Source of the DNA: Bradyrhizobium algeriense
GTDB taxonomy: Bacteria; Pseudomonadota; Alphaproteobacteria; Rhizobiales; Xanthobacteraceae
DNA: 64,000 bases
Reading direction: 5' to 3'
Assembly (NCBI RefSeq): GCF_036924595.1
Contig: NZ_JAZHRV010000001.1
Coordinates: forward strand, 5,828,001-5,892,000
This document shows, piece after piece, positions 43,887 to 52,548 of this stretch (position 1 is its first letter; each line of letters begins with the position of its first letter). Under the pieces are notes generated by a model. That model searched no databases and had not been told where the DNA came from. It worked only from the letters and a program-made list of their open reading frames with translations. Both the position numbers and the translations under genes were made by a program.

Positions 43887-44507
43887 TCAGAAGCGATAGT
43901 TCACTCCGGCCCGGATCAAGCCGAACCGGTAACCATTCGACGCGCCTGTAACGACGAAGTTGCTGTTGGCCAGATCGACATAGAGGTATTCGATCTTGGC
44001 GCTCCAGTTCGGGGCGAAGCCCATCTCGGCGCCGGCGCCGAGCGTCCAGCCCGCATTGGTATGGGATTCCGACACGCCAAAGGTGGTGGCGCGCAGCTCG
44101 CCAAAGGCGAGACCGCCGGTGCCGAAGAACAAGATGTTGTTGAACGCGTAACCGGCGCGGCCGCGAACCGTGCCGAACCAGGGGTTGGAGAATTTCCACG
44201 GCGCGAAGGTTTCTTCGGCGCCGGTCGCCTGGATGTCGCCTTCGAGACCGAACACCCAACCTCCGTTCTGCCAATTGTAGCCGGCCTGGACACCACCCAC
44301 GAAACCGGACGGCTTGGTCGGATTGTTGGCGACCGAACCCCAGCCATAGCCGAGGTTGCCGCCGAGATAGGGTCCGGCCCAGCTATAGGCATTGAGCGGC
44401 TGGTTGACGGTATAGGGTGCGCGCGATCCGTAAAGGTCGGCCGCCCGCGCCGACATGGTCCAGCCTGTAGCGACCAGCGCCAGCGCGCCCCACACAAACC
44501 TGCTCAT
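43887..44507 (-). CDS. Omp25/RopB-type outer-membrane protein
   Basis: 206 residues from ATG 44507. Signal peptide ends ARAADLYG, followed by the surface-protein pattern AYSWAGPYLGGNLGYGWGSV and repeated beta-strands (VQAGYNWQNGGWVFGLEGDI, GRAGYAFNNILFFGTGGLAF), and it closes IRAGVNYRF with the terminal Phe of outer-membrane barrels. This eight-strand fold is that of Omp25/Omp31 and RopB in Brucella and Rhizobium. A CtrA-type box lies 100 bases upstream. It is a highly used surface protein in this group. Confidence 0.92.
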   Translation of the reverse strand: MSRFVWGALALVATGWTMSARAADLYGSRAPYTVNQPLNAYSWAGPYLGGNLGYGWGSVANNPTKPSGFVGGVQAGYNWQNGGWVFGLEGDIQATGAEETFAPWKFSNPWFGTVRGRAGYAFNNILFFGTGGLAFGELRATTFGVSESHTNAGWTLGAGAEMGFAPNWSAKIEYLYVDLANSNFVVTGASNGYRFGLIRAGVNYRF

Positions 44508-44606
44508 CACGCAACCCCACGCAACTGCCGCGACCAAACCGGGCGAGACACCGGTTTGGTTACGGAACTCCACTTTATTCCGGTAAGATTTATCGAGAGT
44601 TTTAAG

Positions 44607-44621
44607 TTAAAGGATTGTTAA
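44607..44621 (-). promoter_or_regulatory. CtrA box TTAA-N7-TTAA
   Basis: TTAAAGGATTGTTAA at 44607-44621 is a perfect match to the CtrA consensus. It is 100 bases upstream of the porin start and 109 bases upstream of uvrC. Confidence 0.45.
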
Positions 44622-44729
44622 GCTGGGTTACCGCCCACTCATCAGTCTTAAGAATGCGTTACCGGCGCCTCCCCCAAAGGAGCACCGCGAGCGCTGGCGA
44701 TGCCGCCTTGCAGCGCTTAATTTAGCCCC

Positions 44730-46793
44730 ATGGATCACGATTCTACCGACCATCCGAAATCCCCGAGCAAGGCGCGGCGGGGTTCCCAATCGGATTTGCC
44801 GCCACAGGACTTGACCGCCGACGTCGATCCCGCGACATCCGCCGCCGAGGAGGACGACGAGGGGCGCCTGCCGGAGGCCCCCGAAGAGTCCGCCGAGGTG
44901 ATTGCAGAAGGCCCGCTGGCGGTCGGCCACGCGGCCATTGAAAACGCGGTGCGGCTGGCGCCGACCTCACCTGGCGTCTACCGCATGCTTAATGCCGGAA
45001 GCGACGTGCTGTACGTCGGCAAGGCGAAAAACGTCCGCAAGCGGCTTGCTTCCTACGCCCGCGTCAACGCGCCGCTGCCGGCACGCATCCTGCGCATGAT
45101 CGCGGCGACCGTGACGGTCGAGATCGTCTCCACCACGACCGAGACCGAAGCGTTGCTGCTGGAAGCCAATCTGATCAAGCAGTTGCGGCCGCGCTTCAAC
45201 GTGCAACTGCGCGACGACAAGTCGTTTCCCTACATCCTGATATCAGGCGACCATTGGGCGCCGCAGATCCTCAAGCATCGCGGCGCGCAAACCAGGCCTG
45301 GGCGATATTTCGGGCCGTTCGCATCCGCCGGCGCCGTCAACCGCACCATCACGGCGCTGCAGCGCGCCTTCCTGATCCGCTCCTGCACCGATGGCTTCTT
45401 CGAAAGCCGCACCCGGCCGTGCCTGCTGTACCAGATCCGCCGCTGCTCGGGCCCCTGCACGCGGGAGATCGACTTCCCCAGCTATAGCGAGCTGGTGCGC
45501 GAGGCGAACGATTTCCTTTCCGGCCGCAGCCACGCCGTGAAGGAGCTGCTCGCCGGCGAGATGGAGAAGGCGTCCAACGAGCTCGAATTCGAGACCGCAG
45601 CACTCTACCGCGATCGCCTCGCTGCGCTGTCGGCGATCCAGTCGCAGCAGGGCATCAATCCACGCACCGTGGAGGAAGCCGATGTGTTCGCGATCCATCA
45701 AGAAGGCGGCTATTCCTGCGTGGAGGTGTTCTTCTTCCGCACCGGCCAGAACTGGGGCAACCGCGCCTATTTCCCGCGCGCGGAGAAGTCGTTCACGCCA
45801 GAGGAGGTGCTGGCCTCGTTCCTCGCGCAATTCTACGACGACAAGCCGCCGCCGAAACTCATCTTGCTGTCGCACGAGATCGAGGAATCATCACTGCTTG
45901 CCGACGCGCTTTGCGTGAAGGCCGGCTACAAGGTCGAAGTCTCGGTGCCGAAGCGCGGCGAGAAAAAGGAATTGGTCGCGCATGCGCTGACCAACGCCCG
46001 CGAGGCGCTTGGCCGCAAGCTCGCCGATACGGCGACGCAGAGCAGGCTGCTGGAAGGGATGGCGACCACGCTCGCACTGCCGCAGGTGCCGAAGCGCATC
46101 GAGGTCTACGACAACAGCCACATCCAGGGCGCTAACGCCGTCGGCGCGATGATCGTGGCGGGGCCGGATGGGTTCATCAAGAACCAGTACCGCAAGTTCA
46201 ACATCAAGTCCGAGGGACTGACGCCGGGCGACGACTACGCGATGATGCGCGAGGTGCTGGAACGGCGCTTCAAGCGGCTGTTGAAGCCGCCGGAGGGCGA
46301 CGCCGCGAAGGCGAAGGCCGACGATGATTCGTTTCCGCAATGGCCCGACCTCGTCATCATCGACGGCGGCCGCGGCCAGCTCAACGCCGTCAGGGAGATT
46401 TTCGAGGGTCTCGGACTTACCCAGGTCTCCCTCATGGCCGTGGCCAAAGGCCCGGACCGCGACGCCGGGCGCGAAACCCTGTTCATGCCGGACCGTGAAG
46501 CCATCAAGCTCGAGCCGCGCGATCCCGTGCTGTATTTCATCCAGCGGCTGCGCGACGAGGCGCATCGCTTCGTGATCGGCTCGCACCGCAAACTGCGGAA
46601 AAAAGACATCCGGGAAGCCGGCCTGCAGGAAATCCCGGGCATCGGCCCGTCACGCAAACGTGCCTTGCTGCATCACTTCGGAACGCTGAAGGAGATCGAG
46701 CGGGCTTCGATCGCGGACCTCGGCAAGGTTCCAGGCGTTAGCGCCGAAAGCGCCCGCAAGATTTTCGAGTTTTTCCATGCGCAGCCGGGTTGA
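44730..46793 (+). CDS. uvrC: excinuclease ABC subunit C
   Basis: 687 residues. An acidic 75-residue extension ([20 protein letters not shown]) precedes the GIY-YIG nuclease ([30 protein letters not shown]). The UVR motif is about residues 260-295 ([20 protein letters not shown]). RNase H-like domain includes [19 protein letters not shown] and [15 protein letters not shown]; HhH follows ([36 protein letters not shown]). It makes both cuts during nucleotide excision repair. It is followed 101 bases later by pgsA. Confidence 0.97.
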   Translation: MDHDSTDHPKSPSKARRGSQSDLPPQDLTADVDPATSAAEEDDEGRLPEAPEESAEVIAEGPLAVGHAAIENAVRLAPTSPGVYRMLNAGSDVLYVGKAKNVRKRLASYARVNAPLPARILRMIAATVTVEIVSTTTETEALLLEANLIKQLRPRFNVQLRDDKSFPYILISGDHWAPQILKHRGAQTRPGRYFGPFASAGAVNRTITALQRAFLIRSCTDGFFESRTRPCLLYQIRRCSGPCTREIDFPSYSELVREANDFLSGRSHAVKELLAGEMEKASNELEFETAALYRDRLAALSAIQSQQGINPRTVEEADVFAIHQEGGYSCVEVFFFRTGQNWGNRAYFPRAEKSFTPEEVLASFLAQFYDDKPPPKLILLSHEIEESSLLADALCVKAGYKVEVSVPKRGEKKELVAHALTNAREALGRKLADTATQSRLLEGMATTLALPQVPKRIEVYDNSHIQGANAVGAMIVAGPDGFIKNQYRKFNIKSEGLTPGDDYAMMREVLERRFKRLLKPPEGDAAKAKADDDSFPQWPDLVIIDGGRGQLNAVREIFEGLGLTQVSLMAVAKGPDRDAGRETLFMPDREAIKLEPRDPVLYFIQRLRDEAHRFVIGSHRKLRKKDIREAGLQEIPGIGPSRKRALLHHFGTLKEIERASIADLGKVPGVSAESARKIFEFFHAQPG

Positions 46794-46894
46794 GGGACCT
46801 CGAATCGAGAGGCATGTCATTTGGGCGTCGCCTGCGACAGATGATCTAGGTCCGCACGGTTGACCTTCACGCTCCAGCGGTATTGGTAAGACGG

Positions 46895-47509
46895 ATGAAC
46901 ATCGCAACAACCAGGGGACAGGGCAAAACCCTGTCCGTGCCGAATATTCTGACCTACGCCCGCATTGCCGCCATTCCGGTGGTGGTCGGCTGCGTTTTCG
47001 CCCAGTCCATCCTCGACGGCCCGCTGTGGCTGCGCTGGGTGGCCCTGGCCGTCTTTATCGCCGCCGCGGTGACAGACTACCTCGATGGCTACTATGCGCG
47101 AATGTGGGATCAGCAGTCCGCTTTTGGCCGGATGCTGGACCCGATCGCCGACAAGCTCTTGGTGGCGTCCTGCCTCTTGATGCTGGCAGCCGATAGCAGC
47201 ATCCATGGCTGGACGCTGTGGGCTGCCATTGTGATCCTGTGCCGCGAAATCCTGGTCTCGGGCTTGAGGGAATATCTGGCGGCGCTGCGCGTCAGCGTGC
47301 CCGTGACCAAGCTCGCAAAATGGAAGACCACGATCCAGCTGGTCGCGATCGGCTTCCTGATCGCAGGCGAGGCCGGCGAGCAGATTCTGCCCCAGACCAC
47401 CCTGATCGGCATCGCCCTGCTGTGGGTGTCGGCGATCTTCACCATCTACACCGGCTGGGACTATTTCCGCGCCGGCATCCATCACCTCATCAAGGAGGAT
47501 GAAGGATGA
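46895..47509 (+). CDS. pgsA: CDP-diacylglycerol--glycerol-3-phosphate 3-phosphatidyltransferase
   Basis: 204 residues with four or more membrane helices. SVPNILTYARIAAIPVVVGC is the PgsA opening; DYLDGYYARMWDQQSAFGRM and LDPIADKLLVASCLLML are the CDP-alcohol phosphotransferase motif. It makes the phosphatidylglycerol precursor. Its stop overlaps the moaD start by four bases (ATGA), linking lipid and molybdopterin genes in one operon. Confidence 0.95.
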   Translation: MNIATTRGQGKTLSVPNILTYARIAAIPVVVGCVFAQSILDGPLWLRWVALAVFIAAAVTDYLDGYYARMWDQQSAFGRMLDPIADKLLVASCLLMLAADSSIHGWTLWAAIVILCREILVSGLREYLAALRVSVPVTKLAKWKTTIQLVAIGFLIAGEAGEQILPQTTLIGIALLWVSAIFTIYTGWDYFRAGIHHLIKEDEG

Positions 47510-47757
47510 AGGTGAAATATTTCGCCTGGGTACGCGAGCGGATCGGCATCGCGGAGGAAACCGTCGAGCCGCCGGCCGATGTGCGCACGGTGAACGATTT
47601 GATCGGCTGGCTGTCCAGCCGCGGTGAGGCTTATGCCTACGCATTCGAAAAACCGAAGGTAATCCGCGCCGCGATCGACCATGCCCATGTCAAGCAGGAC
47701 GCCGTGATATCAGGCGCGCGCGAGGTTGCGTTCTTCCCGCCGATGACCGGCGGCTAA
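47506..47757 (+). CDS. moaD: molybdopterin synthase small subunit
   Basis: 83 residues, ubiquitin-like fold. MKVKYFAWVRERIGIAEETV begins the domain and the chain ends FFPPMTGG, with the Gly-Gly tail that becomes thiocarboxylated. It gives sulfur to precursor Z together with MoaE. Starts inside the pgsA stop. Confidence 0.95.
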   Translation: MKVKYFAWVRERIGIAEETVEPPADVRTVNDLIGWLSSRGEAYAYAFEKPKVIRAAIDHAHVKQDAVISGAREVAFFPPMTGG

Positions 47758-47765
47758 CCCTGTCC

Positions 47766-48233
47766 ATGTCCGTCACCGCGACCATCCGTATCCAGGAAGC
47801 CGACTTCGACGTCGCGCAGGAAATCGCGGCGCTGACCAAGGGCCGCACCGATATCGGCGCCGTCGTCTCGTTCAGCGGCATCTGCCGCGGCAGCGAGGAC
47901 GGCGAACCGATCGCCGCTTTGACGCTCGAGCATTATCCCGGCATGGCGGAGGCCGAGATCGCCCGCCACGCCGACGAGGCGCTGACGCGCTGGCCGTTGC
48001 AGGGGCTCACCATCATTCACCGGTTCGGCCGCATCGCGCCGGGCGAGAACATCGTGCTTGTCGTGACGGCATCGCCGCATCGGCAGGCCGCCTTCGAAGC
48101 GGCGGAATTCCTGATGGACTATCTGAAGACCAACGCGCCGTTCTGGAAGCGCGAGGAAAGCGAAAAAGGCACGAGCTGGATCGAGGCGCGCGATCACGAC
48201 GACGCCGCAGCCGCGCGCTGGACCAAACCCTGA
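47766..48233 (+). CDS. moaE: molybdopterin synthase large subunit
   Basis: 155 residues. VVSFSGICRGSEDGEPIAAL, LEHYPGMAEAEIARHADEAL, HRFGRIAPGENIVLVVTASP and ECCCxFxxK-like FLMDYLKTNAPFWKREESEK match MoaE, including the conserved Lys near the active site. It converts precursor Z to molybdopterin with MoaD. Stop overlaps the prmB start by one base (TGATG). Confidence 0.96.
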   Translation: MSVTATIRIQEADFDVAQEIAALTKGRTDIGAVVSFSGICRGSEDGEPIAALTLEHYPGMAEAEIARHADEALTRWPLQGLTIIHRFGRIAPGENIVLVVTASPHRQAAFEAAEFLMDYLKTNAPFWKREESEKGTSWIEARDHDDAAAARWTKP

Positions 48234-49198
48234 TGGCTAAACGCGCAAAACCGGCGGCGAAGCGCAGCGCCGGCTCATCGAAATTTCCCAAGGTCGGCGC
48301 GGGCGAATTGCTGACGCTGCTCGATTTCGTCCGATATGCCGTCAGCCGCTTCGTCGAAGCCAAGCTGGTATTCGCGCACGGCACCACCGATCCGGTTGCC
48401 GAGGCCGCCTTCCTGGTCTGCGAGGCGCTGCATCTGCACCCTGACCAGTTCGAGGCGTTCGCCACCGCGCGCGTCACATCAGCCGAAGGCAAGAAGATCC
48501 TTGATCTGATCGCACGCCGCGTCACGACGCGAAAACCCACAGCCTACCTCGTCAACAAGATCTACATGCGCGGCCTGCCGTTCTATGTCGACGAGCGCAC
48601 CATCGTGCCGCGCTCGTTCATCGGCGAATTGCTGGAACAGCATTTCGGCGGCGACGGTGATGACGAGGCCGGCTCGCTGATCTCTGACCCGGGCGTGGTT
48701 GAAAGCGTGCTCGACCTATGCACCGGCTCGGGCTGCCTGGCCATTCTCGCCAGCCGGAATTTTCCGAATGCCGAAATCGACGCGGTGGACATTTCAAAGG
48801 ACGCGCTCGAGGTCGCCGCGCGCAATGTCCGGGATTACGCCCTGGAGGATCGCCTCACGCTGTACCGCGGCGATCTGTTCAAGCCGCTGGACGGCAAGCG
48901 CTACGACCTGATCATTTCCAATCCGCCCTATGTGGACGCGCAGGGCATGGCCGGCCTGCCGCGCGAATGCCGCGCCGAGCCGAAGCTTGCCTTCGACGGC
49001 GGCGCGGATGGGATCGACATCGTCCGCCGCATCCTCGACGAAGCAGAAGCGCACCTGACGCCACAGGGCGGGCTGTTATGCGAGATCGGCCGCTGCCGCC
49101 CGCAACTCGAAGCCGCCTATCCGCAACTGCCGCTGCTCTGGCTCGATACCGCGGATTCCGAGGGCGAAGTGTTCTGGATCGCCGCGGCAGATCTCTGA
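48233..49198 (+). CDS. prmB: ribosomal protein L3 glutamine methyltransferase
   Basis: 321 residues. The N-terminal helical domain has ARRVTTRKPTAYLVNKIYMR; FYVDERTIVPRSFIGELLEQ is the PrmB rather than PrmC form of the substrate loop. SAM binding is VLDLCTGSGCLAILA and the catalytic motif is ISNPPYVDAQGM. The protein modifies Gln150 of L3 in E. coli. PrmC is the main alternative, but the PRSFIGEL context favours PrmB. Confidence 0.93.
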   Translation: MAKRAKPAAKRSAGSSKFPKVGAGELLTLLDFVRYAVSRFVEAKLVFAHGTTDPVAEAAFLVCEALHLHPDQFEAFATARVTSAEGKKILDLIARRVTTRKPTAYLVNKIYMRGLPFYVDERTIVPRSFIGELLEQHFGGDGDDEAGSLISDPGVVESVLDLCTGSGCLAILASRNFPNAEIDAVDISKDALEVAARNVRDYALEDRLTLYRGDLFKPLDGKRYDLIISNPPYVDAQGMAGLPRECRAEPKLAFDGGADGIDIVRRILDEAEAHLTPQGGLLCEIGRCRPQLEAAYPQLPLLWLDTADSEGEVFWIAAADL

Positions 49199-49305
49199 AT
49201 TTACGGAATTGCGCGGAAATATCACGGCGTGCTGGCGTTCCCGTTCAGGGACGAAACTGATAGTTTGGCATTAGACCATCGCCCCAAACAGAAGAGAGGC
49301 CGCCC

Positions 49306-50652
49306 ATGCTGGACAAGAGCCCCCGTCCCACCCCCGTCGCGGTTCCGAACGACCTCGCCGCGCACTGGATGCCGTTCACCGCGAACCGGGCGTTCAAGAG
49401 GAACCCGCGGCTGCTCGCCGGCGCCAAGGACATGCACTACTTCACCGTCGACGGCCGCAAGATCATCGACGGCGCCTCGGGCATGTGGTGCACGAATGCC
49501 GGCCATGGCCGCACCCAGATTTCATCGGCGATCGCCAAGCAGGCCGAGGCGCTGGACTATGCGCCGCCGTTCCAGTTCGGCATCCCGCAGGCCTTCGAGC
49601 TCGCCAGCCGCATCGCGGAACTGGCGCCCGCAGGCCTCGACCACGTGTTCTTCTGCAATTCCGGCTCGGAAGCGGCCGACACCGCGCTCAAGATCGCGCT
49701 GGCCTATCACCAGATCAACGGCCAGGGCGGCCGCATCCGCCTGATCGGCCGCGAGCGCGGCTATCACGGCGTCGGTTTTGGCGGCACCTCCGTCGGCGGC
49801 ATCGTCAGCAACCGCAAGCTGTTCGGCTCGCTGTTGACCGGCGTCGATCATCTGCCGGCGACCTATGACCGCGAGAAGCAGGCCTTCAGCAAGGGCGAGC
49901 CCGAATATGGCGCGCATTTCGCCGATGAGCTCGAGCGCATCGTCAATTTGCACGGCGCCAACACCGTCGCGGCCGTGATCGTCGAGCCGATGGCGGGATC
50001 GACCGGCGTGCTGCCGGCGCCGAAGGGCTATCTCAAGCGGCTGCGCGAGATTACCCAGAAGCACGGCATCCTCCTGATCTTCGACGAGGTCATCACCGGC
50101 TTTGGCCGGCTCGGCTTCGCCTTTGCCGCCGAACGCTATGGCGTGGTGCCTGACATGCTGACCTTCGCCAAGGGCATCACCAATGGCGCGGCGCCGATGG
50201 GCGGCGTGCTGGTGCGCGACACCATCCATGACGCCTTCATGAGCGGCCCGGAACATGCGGTCGAACTGGCCCATGGCTACACCTACTCGGCCCATCCGCT
50301 GGCCTGCGCGGCGGGTCTTGCCACGCTAGACATCTACCGCGACGAAAAGCTGTTCGAGCGCGCTCACGAGCTCGAGCCGAAATTCGCCGATGCGGTGATG
50401 TCGCTGCGGAACCAGCCTGATGTCGTGGATGTCCGCACCGTCGGCCTGACCGCCGGCATCGATCTCGCGCCGGTTGCGGATGCGCCGGGCAAGCGCGGCT
50501 TCGCCGGGCTCAACAGCGCCTTCCACGACAATGACCTGATGCTGCGGGTTGCCGGCGATACATTGGTGCTGACCCCGCCCTTGATCATCACCGAGGACCA
50601 GATCGGCGAGATCATCGAAAAGGTCGCCAAGGTGATCCGCGCGACGGCCTGA
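49306..50652 (+). CDS. class III aminotransferase (omega-amino acid:pyruvate type)
   Basis: 448 residues. HWMPFTANRAFKRNPRLLAG, GASGMWCTNAGHGRTQISSA, FFCNSGSEAADTALKIALAY, LIFDEVITGFGRLGFAFAAE and TFAKGITNGAAPMGGVLVRD (PLP Lys in AKG) are as in beta-alanine:pyruvate transaminases. It probably uses beta-alanine or a diamine derivative as donor. It stands alone, and a hairpin follows before the holin-like gene. Confidence 0.92.
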   Translation: MLDKSPRPTPVAVPNDLAAHWMPFTANRAFKRNPRLLAGAKDMHYFTVDGRKIIDGASGMWCTNAGHGRTQISSAIAKQAEALDYAPPFQFGIPQAFELASRIAELAPAGLDHVFFCNSGSEAADTALKIALAYHQINGQGGRIRLIGRERGYHGVGFGGTSVGGIVSNRKLFGSLLTGVDHLPATYDREKQAFSKGEPEYGAHFADELERIVNLHGANTVAAVIVEPMAGSTGVLPAPKGYLKRLREITQKHGILLIFDEVITGFGRLGFAFAAERYGVVPDMLTFAKGITNGAAPMGGVLVRDTIHDAFMSGPEHAVELAHGYTYSAHPLACAAGLATLDIYRDEKLFERAHELEPKFADAVMSLRNQPDVVDVRTVGLTAGIDLAPVADAPGKRGFAGLNSAFHDNDLMLRVAGDTLVLTPPLIITEDQIGEIIEKVAKVIRATA

Positions 50653-50693
50653 GCTGCCCACAGGAACATTCAAATCCAACCAGCGTTCATTCT

Positions 50694-50721
50694 CCGGCGG
50701 CGACGATCATGTCGCCGCCGG
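50694..50721 (+). other. perfect 11-bp hairpin before a ribosome binding site
   Basis: ccggcggcgac (50694-50704) pairs with gtcgccgccgg (50711-50721) around gatcat. No U-run follows, so it is probably not a terminator. GGAGG for the next gene lies two bases after it, so it may affect initiation. Confidence 0.5.
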
Positions 50722-50737
50722 CGGAGGTATTGCAGAG

Positions 50738-51310
50738 ATGCTCGCGCCTACGAGCGACCTGCTGCGCGCCGGGATCGGACTGAAGCTCAACCAGATCAAG
50801 CTGGCGACGCGCTCGTATCTGCGCGACCGGACGAATCAGGCGAGCGGAACCATTACGTCCTATGCCGTCGCGGCAGGCCTGCTCGCCGTAGCCGGCATTT
50901 TCCTTATCGCCGCCTGCCTCGTCGGCGCCACGGCGCTATTTCGCTGGATCGAAATCCATTACGGGCAGTTCTGGGCATTTGGCGCGATCGGCGCGCTGTT
51001 GCTCGCGATCGCCGCGGTCTGCGCCGGGCTGGCCGCGGCCAAACTGAAACAACCATCTCCACATTTTCCTTCGTTCACCAGTCGCCTTCGCGTGGCGATC
51101 AAGGCCAATCCGCTCCAGCCGGACCAACTCGAAGCCGCACGGGACACCGCCGCGTCGGTTCTGTTGGCGCCTCCGGCGGGCGCCCGTCGCAGGCGGTCCC
51201 GGACGGGACGCGACAACAGAAAGATGCAGGCCGGCCTGATCCTGATGGCGACCTTGCTGGGCTGGGCGGCAACGCGACGGCGGTGGCGAGCGCGACAAAT
51301 GGACGTCTGA
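50738..51310 (+). CDS. phage-holin-like membrane protein (PF07332-type)
   Basis: 190 residues. Two membrane helices (about 46-70 and 80-104) in the pattern SYAVAAGLLAVAGIFLIAAC, FWAFGAIGALLLAIAAVCAG, with an amphipathic N-terminus and an Arg-rich C-terminus ending in another hydrophobic patch. Phage_holin_3_6 members in bacteria are often next to YihY or DUF883/DUF3618 genes, as here. No phage genes are around, so the role is cellular. Its stop overlaps the next start (TGATG). Confidence 0.8.
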   Translation: MLAPTSDLLRAGIGLKLNQIKLATRSYLRDRTNQASGTITSYAVAAGLLAVAGIFLIAACLVGATALFRWIEIHYGQFWAFGAIGALLLAIAAVCAGLAAAKLKQPSPHFPSFTSRLRVAIKANPLQPDQLEAARDTAASVLLAPPAGARRRRSRTGRDNRKMQAGLILMATLLGWAATRRRWRARQMDV

Positions 51311-52377
51311 TGCCCCGCGCGCGATCCGGCCCCGACGACAATCTGCGCTTGATGGCGGCGACCGCCATTCTCGTCCTGACCGCGCAGCATTTTTTTCAGC
51401 CCGGAGCAAAAGGAGCAAAAGCAGGTTCCTCCGGAAAATCGATCGCGCAACCCGTCTCGCCCCCGCGCGAACAGGCTCAGGAACCCGCCGCCCGAGCGGG
51501 TATGATCAATTGGGTCGCAATTCCCTGGGCGGCCTGGAAACACATCCTGTGGCGCATCTATGAGCGCACCAATGATGACCGTTTGCTCGCCACCGCCGCC
51601 GGCGTGGTGTTCTTCGGACTGCTCGCGATATTTCCGGCCGTGACGGCGCTGGTCTCGTCCTACGGCCTGTTCGCCGACCCCTCGACCATTGGCGACAATC
51701 TGCAAAAGCTGGCGCTGATGCTGCCCGAAGGTTCGTTCCAGATCGTAGAGGACCAGATTGCCCGCGTGCTCGAAAAGGGCAACGCCGCGCTCGGCGGGAC
51801 GTTTCTGTTTGGCCTCGCCCTTGCTCTGTGGAGCGCCAACGCCGGTGTCAAGGCGATCATCGACGCGCTCAATGTCGTTTACGAGGTGAGGGAAACGCGC
51901 AACTTCCTGAAACTAAACCTGCTTTCGCTCGCCTTCACGGCCGGCGGGATCGTGGCCCTGCTGCTGATGGTCAGCGCGGTCGTGGCGTTTCCGCTCATGT
52001 TCAATCATCTCGGCCTGCCGCCCGAGAGCGGGATTATCGTCGGCCTGGCGCGCTGGCCGTTGCTGTTGGTGGTGCTGCTGGCGGCGCTCGGCCTGCTCTA
52101 CCGGTTTGGACCCAACCGGCGTGCGGCGCGATGGGAATGGCTGGGCGCCGGGACGCTGGCCGCGGCGTTACTCTGGATCACCGGCTCGGCCGTGCTGTCC
52201 TGGTACCTCTCGAATTTCGGCAACTACAACGCAACCTACGGCTCGCTTGGCGCCGCGATCGGCCTGATGATGTGGATGTGGATATCGGCAACGATCGTGC
52301 TGTTCGGGGCGGAGCTGAACTCGGAGATCGAGCGCCATGCAACCACTGACGCCCCGGGGCGCCAAGCCATCGGATAG
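51310..52377 (+). CDS. YihY/BrkB-family inner-membrane protein
   Basis: 355 residues from ATG 51310. A Gln/Ala/Pro-rich N-terminus (1-70) precedes the domain that begins AWKHILWRIYERTNDDRLLA. Six membrane helices follow (AAGVVFFGLLAIFPAVTALV, LLSLAFTAGGIVALLLMVSA, NATYGSLGAAIGLMMWMWIS). Gly-Ala-Glu-Leu-Asn-Ser-Glu near the end is the family signature (FGAELNSEIERH). Earlier called RNase BN, now regarded as a membrane protein of unclear function. Coupled to the holin-like gene. Confidence 0.92.
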   Translation: MPRARSGPDDNLRLMAATAILVLTAQHFFQPGAKGAKAGSSGKSIAQPVSPPREQAQEPAARAGMINWVAIPWAAWKHILWRIYERTNDDRLLATAAGVVFFGLLAIFPAVTALVSSYGLFADPSTIGDNLQKLALMLPEGSFQIVEDQIARVLEKGNAALGGTFLFGLALALWSANAGVKAIIDALNVVYEVRETRNFLKLNLLSLAFTAGGIVALLLMVSAVVAFPLMFNHLGLPPESGIIVGLARWPLLLVVLLAALGLLYRFGPNRRAARWEWLGAGTLAAALLWITGSAVLSWYLSNFGNYNATYGSLGAAIGLMMWMWISATIVLFGAELNSEIERHATTDAPGRQAIG

Positions 52378-52548
52378 CAGCTGCGCCGGCACGCCAGCCA
52401 GTTCCGGCCGTGCCCAAAGAACACTAGCTCTGCGAATCAACATTGATGCTAAGGTTTCTGCGCTCGGGGAGCGCAAGGCGGGCCGTGCCTGCAACTTCCG
52501 TGTTTTCCCGGGTGAATACAGTTCCGACCTGAGGGCGTAGCGCGCGAC

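Noticed and set aside
50738..51310. Prophage holin
   Set aside because: No lysin, capsid or integrase genes nearby; the gene is coupled to a YihY gene in a normal chromosomal setting.
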